Shown piece by piece: positions 55,231 to 64,000 of a DNA stretch of 64,000 bases. Source of the DNA: Anthoceros angustus (Eukaryota > Streptophyta > Anthocerotopsida > Anthocerotales > Anthocerotaceae). A model generated the notes under the pieces. The model saw nothing but the letters and a program-made list of their open reading frames with translations, was not told the DNA's origin and ran no database searches. Made by a program: the position numbers and the translations under genes. The number at the start of each line of letters is the position of its first letter. The stretch's first letter is position 1. Location: assembly GCA_010909165.1 (NCBI GenBank), contig MU008213.1, forward strand, positions 1-64,000. Direction: 5' to 3'.

Positions 55231-57300
55231 ATGCCTCGAGCGGGAAAAGGCAAGAAGAAGGAGCCACCTGCCAAAGGTTCCTCCTCAAGAGGAGAAAAGG
55301 GCAAACAGCCGGCAGCAGGGACTGCGCCGCCAGGAGGAGGCAAACTTTTAATGCCTCAATTTACGTGCTTTGCAAGGCAGCTTAACCCCAGGGATCTAGT
55401 GGATTTTTGGCAGTGGGCAGAAGAAGACAACATCCAATTGGGATGGGTGTATGGCCGCCAATGGGCCTACACCAATTTGGAATTGATTGAGGATTGTTTC
55501 ATCAACCTCCATCAATCGGAGCCTGCCGCTGCGGAGAGGAATGCTCGGATCTCCCATTGGACGGTCCGAGCATTAGGACAGTGTATGGGAGGCCGGAGGA
55601 GAGCTCGGGTGCTCTCCTCGAAAGGTCGAATGGAGGAAGAGACGGCCTCTCGAAATCCCAAGAATTCCTTGACATGATGGATGGAGGGTGAAGGCCCACG
55701 CCAAGAATGGCTGGAAAAGCGAGCATCAAGGAGCTGAAGTGGAGGCTCTTTGCAAAGATTGTCTGGGGTTGGTGAATTACCACGAACTTATTTCAACTTC
55801 CTCCGCTTTTTGTGGAAGATTTCCATGAGCCAAGCGGATTGGGGAACAATTATGTATGAAGCATACATCCACCAGAGAAGCTCCTCAAGCCGAATTCGGT
55901 GGATGAGGAAGGGCCCCTACCTTAGCACCTATTTGGTGCATTTGTGGAAAGCAGAGGGGCTTCTCACAAGCAAGGAGTTGGAAGATGCTTGGCATCCTTG
56001 GAGTAATTCATCTCCAGCCAAGTTTGGAAAGGCCTTTGCCTTTTGCATTGAGAAAAGGCAGGAGGTCGGACCTCCACAAGCATGCTAGGGGCCAAGGGCG
56101 GAAGAAGAGGCAACAAGGTTGCCGAATGGGAAGCCTTTCCTCCACAAGAGCAAGGAGGAGAGGCAAGATCCCACCAAGGAGGCCAATGGTAGTCTATGAG
56201 AGGAGAACTACGCTCAAGGTGGGGAGTCCCACCATTGCGTGTGTCAGGGAAGAGGCACCCGGTAGGCGGCCTGCAGGGGTGGGCGGACTACCCGTGGTAG
56301 GCGGTCGACCCTGCAGTAGGTAGGCGGACTACCCGGTAGAAGCGCCTACGCGTGAGCACCCCGTGGCGGCACCTGGTGAGGAAGGGAAGGAAGCAGAGGC
56401 GCGCCCAGGCCGCCATCACCCACCACCAGGTGGGAGGCGGATGGGGGCGGCAGTGAAGGACCCTCGCCGCGATATGAGTGCAAGGGAGCTGGAGGTTTCC
56501 AGCAAGAAGGCCAGGGTGGTGGGACCCCTAGAGGAATTGCTGAGTGCTTGTGAAGCACTCAGCCGTGTGGATTTGAAGGGGGCTAGGGAACTAGCAGCCT
56601 TCTTGTGGGCCTGTCATGAGGAAGTCAAGGCCCAAGAAATGACAGAAAGGAGAGCAGGGACCAAGTGGCAATTGGAGGCCATGGAGTCCGACGAGAGGGC
56701 AGCCAAGTTAGAGAAGGCTGTGGAGAAAATCCAGCGGGATCTTGTGGATCAACGGCGCGCAGAAAAGGTCCTAGAGGGGAGGTTGTCACAAACCGAGGAG
56801 AGAGCTATTCGAGCGACAACTCAGCGAGACTCTTGGAGGCAAAAGGCGGAAGAGCATTTTGCCCAATTGGAGCAAGAGAGAAAGAGCAAAACAGAGGCCC
56901 TAGGAAGGGAGAAGGTGGCGACCCAACAAATGGACGCACAAGAGCAGGTGATGGCTACCCAAGCCATCAAGATCCGGGACATGGAAGAGGAATTGCGAAG
57001 AACCCGGTACCATTTGGAGGAGAAGCGCGCGGAGTTGGGGGTGCAAGATCAGCAATTGCAGGAGCTGGAGCATGAGAAGAGTTCGTGGCAAGCGGAAAGG
57101 GAAGGACTTGCTCAGCAACTAAGAGACTCGGAGGGGAGGAGGTCTCAGGAGGAGGAATACCACAAGAAGGTGGTACATAGGATGCTGGTGGTAAGGAAGA
57201 GGCGATTTTTGGGCAGTTATGCCCTTTAGGCAATTAGAACCAATGAAAGAAGCAAGGAGGAGAATGTGACCCTCCATGTCAAGGTGGGAGAATTGACCAC
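55231..57300 (+). pseudogene. Coiled-coil repeat family, copy B (most complete)
   Basis: The ATG at 55231 opens a basic tail (MPRAGKGKKKEPP) and then a conserved domain (FARQLNPRDLVDFWQWAEED, IQLGWVYGRQWAYTNLELIED) of unknown family, rich in Trp. After frame changes near 55560 and 55700, the YLVHLWKAEGLLTSKELEDAW segment is seen at 55920-55985. The CTACC-GGTAG minisatellite lies at 56270-56345. From 56363 a 288-codon frame encodes a continuous coiled coil with heptads (EELLSACEALSRVDLKGARE to EQLEQERKSK-type segments). It ends HKKVVHRMLVVRKRRF and a stop at 57229. The architecture (basic N-terminus, compact domain, low-complexity linker, long coiled coil) could suit a structural or Gag-like protein of an unrecognised element. 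I cannot assign it. Confidence 0.6.
56270..56345. repeat. Palindromic CTACC-GGTAG minisatellite (copy B)
   Basis: GGCGGACTACCCGTGGTAGG and related units repeat about four times. Confidence 0.75.
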
Positions 57301-58187
57301 CTGAGGGCGCCTACAAGGTAGGTGTGAGGATGGAGAGTGGCCGCGAGTTGATGATCTCCAAATGCAATATCATAGCTTGGGGGCTCACCTCCACTAGCAG
57401 ATTTTGAGCCAACAACGAAGTCGGCGTGGTTGGCGCCAAGAGGAGGACAATAGGCCAGGCTGCCTTGCCGGCGCTCTTGGCAGAACATATGGCGTTCACA
57501 CACCGGACAAACTATGTAAAAAGTAAAGCACGTTCACAATAACCCGCACCCAAACAAACCTACACACGCAATGCGCGCATCTGTAAGACCTTATTCAAAA
57601 GCTGCCAGTACGGCAAAATGGTCAATTTCAATACGGATGTGAGTCTCAACCGGCTACAATACCGCATTTCCCAAAACTGCTCGGCTATGCAAGGAACCTC
57701 ATATGCTACGTTTGGGATCGTAGTATGGGCTGGCTTAGAACAAACATCGACCCAATCGCAATCCGCCTAACTCCAAATTGTTGGCCATCTTATACTGGAG
57801 TGCTCGTGCTGCCTTCCCTCGCCACGGGCGCCCGGCGGCGCTGCCAGCACCCTCCACACGGGGCCAGATGCATCCCGTGGCGGTTCCCGGTATTACTGCC
57901 GTATTACAGGTGATCACATGTTGACACCCACATCCACGCGCGTTTGTGGCCATCCTCACAACCTCTGAGGCATGTCATTGCATCCATCATGCATGCCCAT
58001 CGTGCATGTCCATAGCGGGCATACATGCCATATTCATGCACATACATGCACCCATATGCCCTTCACATGTCATTTCATCGAGGGTGGCATGGCGGTGTCG
58101 GTGCATAAGCGTTCAAGACACACGGACAAACTATGTGGAGCGTTCGTAACCCGCACCCAAACAAACCTACATTCGCGCATCTTAGGA
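57301..58187. repeat. Stretch with a direct repeat of about 90 bp
   Basis: 57495-57605 and 58115-58198 share CGGACAAACTATGT, then CACCCAAACAAACCTACA, then CGCGCATCT and TTCAAAAGC. The spacing is about 620 bp. They could be parts of two LTRs or of a tandemly repeated unit. Between them lies a CATGCA-rich stretch (57975-58070). No gene is seen. Confidence 0.6.
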
Positions 58188-58499
58188 CTATTCAAAAGCG
58201 TTTGGCCCCCTGCCAAAGTAGCTGCCATTTACTGTGAAATAGCACTTGGGCGTATCATAAAACCTTCTATAGAAACGCCGAAACATACTATCTTGAAGTT
58301 GGGGCTGAGAAGGGCACTCATACTCTGTGCGTCCTGTGGCCAATAAAGCTGCCACCCGCCTCTCTTCGGGGTCGAAGTATTCGTCCACTTGTGCCTTCCC
58401 CAGCCGCTGCCGTTCTCTGGCTCGATGGCGAGCCAAAAGTTCTTCTTCCTCATCACTGTCAAGCTCCGTTTTAACTCTGGCCATCTGTGGCCCATTCAA
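58188..58499 (-). pseudogene. Small acidic/basic ORF of unknown identity
   Basis: The 103-codon frame reads VKTELDSDEEEELLARHRAR, then DEYFDPEERRVAALLATGR, with a YRRFYDTPKCYFTV end. The codon-like composition and charged helices suggest a genuine coding origin, but no family is recognised. It lies downstream of the gypsy-3 PHD-like segment on the same strand. It could be part of that element or the start of unrelated sequence. Confidence 0.4.
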
Positions 58500-59689
58500 G
58501 CCATTTACATAGTACTGCTTTTCGATGCACTGGGTGCGTAAATAATCACCGACGTTGTGGTTGAGTACGGCCTCGGTTACTCATCCATTCTAGAATTCAC
58601 ATGCTAAGCAAGCAAGCGGTAAAAGCTGCAGGGGTAGCCTATGGCGTGTCGTCACCTTTCTCCCGATGTAAATGAAGCCACACTAATTGCACAAATCTGC
58701 GGGTTTCTCCTGTGCTATACATCAAAACCCTTCCTTGGGCGCGGTGATCAAACACACGATGCATAAAAGGTGATGCTCCAATTTGCGAAATGCCCTTCAC
58801 AATAGCTAGTCCACGTGCGTTTGCCTATTCATTCCTCTCCACGCAAGTTCAAACAAATCCTTGTGGTCATATGGAAAATTTTGACCTTGCAAGTCTCATG
58901 ATGAGACTCCACATACAAAAATTCGGGAATGTCTGCAGATTCTGGTTTGCCGGTGATATTCGAACAGTCGCCACTTATCTTCCCATGGCTCGGAAATTGG
59001 GGCACACTATGATGCATCCTGCAGTCTTACATGTGATGCTTCCGATCCATTGTCAAACCTCTACACCACAGTCTCCCGGTTAGTCACGATGTCACAATTC
59101 TCACCCGCTCTGCCAGCATGCAGGTGAAGACTTGTTAGTGGCTTTTTCTCGGCCCGCGGTGTCGGCCAACCTCAGTCACCCGTGAACAACAAGGAGCTCA
59201 AGGCGCGGTTGTGATTGTGCTCTCAATCTACCAGGGTTGTGAGCTTGCCTTCCCTCGAATCAGCGCGACCTCAATCCACAGATGACCAACAAATCACCTT
59301 GATGCAGGATGCCACGCTTGCGATCCGTTCCTCACGATGCCCGGATGCTCCAATCGTGTTGTTGTGCCACGGGCCTCGACCTCCACCATGTGCCGCCCAC
59401 CTTGTCTTTGGCCCCAATTTTGATGATGCTTAGTTTGCTTGTCCCTCATGTGCCTCACGGTGCCTTAGTGCGGAACCTCTCATATTTACACCGATAACCT
59501 AACCCTTTGCGAACAAGTATGACCCGTTTGCGGTAGGGCTTCAAACACTCATCTCTTGTACTGCCATCATCCAAAACACTTTGTTACTACCCACTCATGC
59601 TCCTTGCTTGCGCGGCAGGCTCTTTGCAGATAGACCCTATTGGGTCGTGGTTGGAACTTGCGACATTCATGAGGCACCCACCGCCCCCT

Positions 59690-59830
59690 GACCACTTGAT
59701 TTGCTTGTGGATGAGCACGGTGGCGAACCATTCACCTCTGGAATTGTTACGAGTGGCGGTCAAGCAAAACGTGATACCCTCCGTTGCATTTGTCACAAAG
59801 CAACATCGGCTCGAGGATCGATGCGTGACC
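59690..59830 (-). pseudogene. PHD-finger-like segment of gypsy-3
   Basis: On the minus strand MLLCDKCNGGYHVL is read with the Cys pair at 59797-59786, equivalent to MLLCDRCNRGYHMF of gypsy-1. About 25 codons later, in a neighbouring frame, GEWF is read where gypsy-1 has EEDWFC. The His and the W-F pair are kept; the last Cys pair is not in frame. It follows the integrase C-terminus, as in gypsy-1. Confidence 0.65.
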
Positions 59831-59999
59831 AGAACTCACAAGGCGAGATCAATCGGTGGTTTCCATGCCCGCGGTTGCGTTCTTGTGTCGAGATTGGGCA
59901 AGTGGCACGGTGCCGGTGCCATGCTCCAACGCCCATCTTGCCCTTCCAACTCAATCACCCTTGCTCACCGCGTGGACTACCGCAGATCAAGCGTCGGTG

Positions 60000-61120
60000 C
60001 TCACATCTAAAGTAGTTGAGGGTCGATCACGCAGTAAACTCACGCCTCAAACTTCCTTGCTTTGGGTTTCCAGATCCTCCACAGTGAATGCATATCGTTG
60101 GTCCCGATGTTGGGCTATAGCAAGATTATCCATGGCCATTGGCATCACACGTTAAACAGCTTGCTCTTGCTTGCAATTCGACAAACATCCCATAGGATCC
60201 ACATGTCCGATCCACGGGCTTGGAGTAAGTGTACGCTACTATGTTGGCATGATTGCATTTCGGCCAAACATGATGTAGTAGGGGCGAAGTTACCAAGCGG
60301 CTTGTACCGATTCGATATCCTAGAGCTACATAGGCAATAGCTCGTCCCGAATCGGGTTCTATCTCCATACAATATTTGCAGAGAGTCCTTGAAGGTGCGG
60401 ACTAAACGCCCGCCAACACTGCGGGTGATCCGGGAGGTTCGCTGATCTATCGGACTTGATCCGATGCTTGAAACTCTCCTCGAAACTCATTGCCTTGGTC
60501 ATCAACACCTCGCACTGCCGTACGAGAACACATTGCAAAAGCCTGCGCGGTATATTGCGAACCGGTGGCGAAGGCCAACTCCACCCGCCATGTTCGATCA
60601 TCAACATACAATGTCATGTTGCCGACACGTGGTAGTTCGCATTAGATCAACGAGACCATCGAAGAAAAGTCCCGATGGGTAGCAGATGCAACACCATATC
60701 TTGGGTGGAGAATCGGCCTTTCTTGCATCACAGCGGCATTGGCCACCACCTTTTCAGCATACATGCCCACCAAAGTACGCATTTTCAACATATGATGAGT
60801 CCTTCACTCCAAAGTGGCCAAGCGTGACATGTACCTTAGTCACCAATTGCTTCCTTTCTCCTATGGGTGGTACTTCCTTGAGCACTCCACGATCCGTGAC
60901 CCACACCTTACCGTTTTCATAAGTGTGCGATTTTCCGTTGTAGTTTTTGCAGCTGAGGCATCCATACGGGACACTCCATCCGTGGTGTATAGCTTGCTCA
61001 TTCTTCCATATGTCTCTTCCTCCCTCGGCCCATTGCCTTCCATCTTCACTGTTACAGACATCGAGGCCATGTAATAGCGGGCATGCTTTGAGTGAGTTTA
61101 AAGTCCTGCCTTGCTCCAAT
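60000..61120 (-). pseudogene. Gypsy-3 integrase
   Basis: The segment before the zinc domain reads GVLKEVPPIGERKQLVTKVH, then VTLGHFGVKD (60870-60800), with the zinc-binding His in place. A core piece is visible at 60607-60540 (MLMIEH, equivalent to MLMVEH of gypsy-1). The C-terminal MAMDNLAIAQHR lies near 60140-60105. The reading changes frame several times. Confidence 0.7.
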
Positions 61121-61129
61121 CACATCTCC

Positions 61130-62300
61130 TTTATCGCACATTGGGTTTCTCACGAGGGCCGTCGGCATTGAGATGCACTTTACCCTTCGGACTGTCACGC
61201 ATGTCATATTCGGCGATGGCGCCCATCGGGCAAGTTTTCCTCATTTCATTTGTCATCAGCCGGTGAAGGGCTGATGATGTTGACAAGTTAAGCTCACCAA
61301 ACAAATACACGAAATGTAAAACCGCCCAAAGCGCAGGCATTCCCTTCATCGATGAGTAGTTTGCTTCCGCGGCATTGTTGGACCTACTTGCATATCGACA
61401 ACTCGCTCCTTTCCTTCTTCATACATGCAGGCGGCGGCTCAAGACCAGCACTCCGGTCAAGTATATAAGACAAATGGCTTATCAAAATCGGGCCTTTTGA
61501 GCATTGGCCTTTTCAGGGTTCTTCAACTCACCTTAAGCCTCTTCTGCTTGTCCCCATCGCCAAGGCACTCCTTCTTGAGCAATTCATACGATTCTTGCAT
61601 ATCTTTGCTCATGTTTCGGACAAACCGGCGGTAATAATGACAAGTCCCGAAATGCCCTTAAAGGCAATGTCTCTAGGCGGGCATGAGATCAATTGCCCGC
61701 ACCTTGGTGAGGCAACACCCCACAGAACTATCTTATGCCCCAAGTACTCTATCTCCTTGTAAGCAAACTTGCATTTCTTTGGGTGTGCCTTCAACCCTGA
61801 TTTGGCCAATCTTCCAAAATCTCAAGGTGTTGGAGATGTTCTTCCAGTACATCGAACACTAAGATGTCATCGATGTAACATCTTACAAACGATCCACAGA
61901 ACTCCAAATCGACCACCAGCTGAAAATAAATGGATGCGTTTTCAAACCAAATGGCATTGTTTCCCACTCCACTGGTCCTTACCCCAAAAGCGGTCTTGCA
62001 CTTGTCTCTTTCTTGATGACTATTTGATTGAATCGACCGAAATCAATGTAGTGAAATACTTGGCCAAATGGCATCAAAGATTTCATCCGGCGTTGGCATG
62101 GGATATCGCTCCATGGGTGTCACCTCATTCAAAGCACGATAGTCTCCACATCCTTCTGTCGTTCCATTCGCCATTCTCGTCCTTTTTCGAACCACAGGTT
62201 GCGCATTGAGGTAGACTTCGATTAGTCCATTCGACTCCTTACATCTCCTATCCACAATGTCCCACTCCATGGGACTCAACCTGCCCCTTCGAAACACGGC
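61130..62300 (-). pseudogene. Gypsy-3 reverse transcriptase and RNase H
   Basis: RT reads CGDYRALNEVTPMERYPMPT (62150-62090), then the catalytic YIDDIL at about 61875-61858, then KSGLKAHPKKCKFAYKEIEYL (61800-61740). RNase H/connection is visible as ALWAVLHFVYLFGE and LHRLMTNEM, ending VHLNADG (61335-61155). Motifs are clearly gypsy-type. Frameshifts separate the pieces. Confidence 0.82.
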
Positions 62301-62639
62301 TCATTGGTGGTAGTGGTGATCTTGAACTTGATACGATCATACCGCTCAGCCAGCTAGCGAAGGTGTGCGATTCACAGATATCCCGAATCTTACATTGATC
62401 GGACTTCTTCTAACTCTTCGCATATCGCCACTCATGTGTTGAGTTTCTGTGTTCTCTCTTGTGTCACGGTCCTGCGGTTCGCGTATGACCTCCTTTGTGT
62501 ATTGTATTGGAAACTCGCCTTCTTCAAGCGATGTGATGCGCATCACCTCGCCACATGCACATATCTATTGTGTGGCAGACCCACGTTCAACCCATTGCAG
62601 GCGGATCAAACGCTTGACCCCTTGCATCGATATGTTTGA

Positions 62640-63440
62640 AATGCCCCGTGATGGTCCGTCGCATCAAACCCCATGGCCCTTTCGCTCCATCAGTGGGCTC
62701 ACCTACCTCATTTCCAACGAGATCCACCACGGTGCCGTCCGCCTCTCGAAGGCATAAGATTGGGGTCCTTACGAGTGTGGGCGGGCCCCTTCGGCTTCCC
62801 AACCTTATTCTGAAATCGTGGAGGTTTGTCCATCTTCCGCATGGTGTGATCGTCCGCCTTTTCTAAGATATCATCCACATATTGTTTCTCTGGTTTGGTC
62901 AACTCACGGTGTTGCAGAACCTCTACAGTCACGTTTGTCCAAAACTTGCACCGGTGGGCATATGAGCGTTTGCATCAATAATGAATTCCTCTCCTATCCA
63001 ACCGGGCTGCTCGTAGCCTCCTCCCATGTTCACGCTTATCGAATGCTCCGCACATTTCCAGACGTCAGCCAAGTGGGATTGATTGGCTGTACTTCCTTGA
63101 ATCCCGTTACTTACTGCCCACTTCCACCGTCACCCTTTCCACAACCGCCGGAAAACGTCTTGCATTCCCATCTGAAGCTGACATATCGTGGCACTGGCCG
63201 CTTCGGTATCGTTCCCTGTCGACATCATGGGGTAACGCCTCGACATCCCTTCACGCCTCCATGCTTAATAGTCCGGGATACGCCTTTGCATCCCGATGAT
63301 CCTAGATTTAGCGGCACGCGTGCCTTCTCGCACTTCACACACGTGTATTTCCTCACCCATTCCACTCTTCAATCTGCTTCAAGCCCATCGATCCCGACTC
63401 CATGAGGTGTATACCTCGCTCGTCGGTTGCCACCGAATCA
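62640..63440 (-). pseudogene. Degenerate C5-cytosine methyltransferase domain of gypsy-3
   Basis: On the minus strand, in shifting frames, the region follows gypsy-1 step by step. A GIHLMES segment stands where gypsy-1 has GIVLVELFGG (about 63420). Motif IV reads RWECKTFSGGCGKG, with the Cys codon at 63164-63162 and again Glu before the Cys. FWTNVTVEVLQH stands for motif VIII (MWTNLAPLEHL) near 62950. LTKPEKQYVDDIL corresponds to FTKRPNHVVKDVL, and a SYAF...VVD...GEPT...GFDA segment matches motif IX (62770-62670). Spacing from motif IV to VIII is about 220 bp against about 250 bp in gypsy-1. It cannot be active, but it shows that the domain belongs to the family. Confidence 0.72.
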
Positions 63441-64000
63441 CATCCGTATTGATCCTTAAGCGGCTGCCCCTCTAACTGGCAAGCATTTTTCGGACACACA
63501 TCGGTGGCTGCCACCTTAGCTTTGTCGGGTGAGCTCCCGGGCCAAAGCTTTCGGCAGCGGGGGTTTTTTTACATACATACACTGCTTTGGCGCTCCTCAC
63601 CACTCCTCTTCACTTGAGTTCACGTTTCTTCCCATACCACTTGCACTGCAATGCTATCGGGTGAATGCAATCATGCTGTCGATCTCGGCATGTCGCCTCA
63701 TATCAAGCGGAATCACACTTGTGAAGTCCCCATCCCGCCATCGCTATATAAAATGCTTCAGTGTAACGGATCTACCCCATTCTTTGGGCGTGCATGGCAT
63801 CCCATTAGCGACACATCGTAATTCCTTGCGTTAGACGACACCAAGCAATGAACTTGATGAGGCATCCTTTGTGCACGGCTTGAACTCTATGCGTCTTGGC
63901 TCACAGTCATTCCCATCACCGTTCCTTGGTTCCTGGATGTGGTAATGTGCACTTCACATGGCTTAAGCTTATCCCGTGTCTGGAGGCCTTACATGCCCCG

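Larger units (their letters stand above)
59580..64000 (-). mobile_element. Gypsy-3: decayed relative of gypsy-1, runs off the window
   Basis: On the minus strand this shows methyltransferase (63440-62640), RT (62300-61610), RNase H (about 61350-61130), integrase (about 61120-60000) and a PHD-like segment (about 59830-59690), the same order as gypsy-1. Segments shared with gypsy-1 include the SYAF-VVD-GEPT part of the methyltransferase, YPMPT-EIFD-I of RT, and MAM-NLAIAQHR of the integrase C-terminus. The Gag side lies beyond 64000. Its 3' LTR was not identified. The sequence changes frame every few dozen codons, so it is older than gypsy-1 or more error-laden. Confidence 0.8.

Overview
The window comes from a large, repeat-rich streptophyte (plant-lineage) nuclear genome. 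The main evidence is one intact three-exon host gene for a B-class GATA transcription factor with a plant-type zinc finger and a C-terminal LLM motif. Supporting evidence is several Ty1/copia elements primed by plant initiator-tRNA-Met-type sites and several Ty3/gypsy elements. I cannot name the species. A charophyte alga or a non-seed land plant fits better than a flowering plant, but that is inference.

Layout: 1-1330 is a gypsy gag fragment, followed by tandem repeats (1345-2560), AT-rich anonymous sequence, and a broken CENP-B/pogo-type transposase fragment (4986-5386). From 6259 to 31085 lies a three-level nest. The outer copia element (copia-2, + strand) has 238-bp LTRs and the target duplication GGGAC. 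It was interrupted in its 5' part by copia-1 (- strand, 6848-22928, target duplication ACAAG). Copia-1 carries in its 3' part a gypsy element (gypsy-1, about 7467-16062). A further 2.1-kb insertion (25163-27280) splits the copia-2 integrase and contains three 5S-rRNA-like segments. Both copia elements carry an antisense gene between the end of pol and the 3' LTR.

The most notable content is gypsy-1. Between protease and reverse transcriptase it encodes a C5-cytosine DNA methyltransferase domain, and after the integrase it has a PHD-finger-like module. A second, more decayed member of the same family (gypsy-3, - strand, about 59.6-64 kb, running off the window) keeps both modules in the same order. 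The element family may therefore carry its own chromatin writer and reader.

33.0-38.8 kb holds the GATA gene between the outer ends of two chromovirus-type gypsy elements, with one LTR upstream of the gene in the same orientation. 38.9-43.5 kb and 54.2-57.3 kb hold copies of an unrecognised coiled-coil gene family with a palindromic PT-VG minisatellite. 43.9-48.96 kb is another gypsy (gypsy-2, - strand). It ends abruptly at a GC-rich fragment of bacterial character (48965-49507) next to the only N of the window. 50.9-53.9 kb is a truncated copia (copia-3). Nearly every mobile-element reading frame is broken by small indels, so these copies are dead or the assembly is imperfectly polished.
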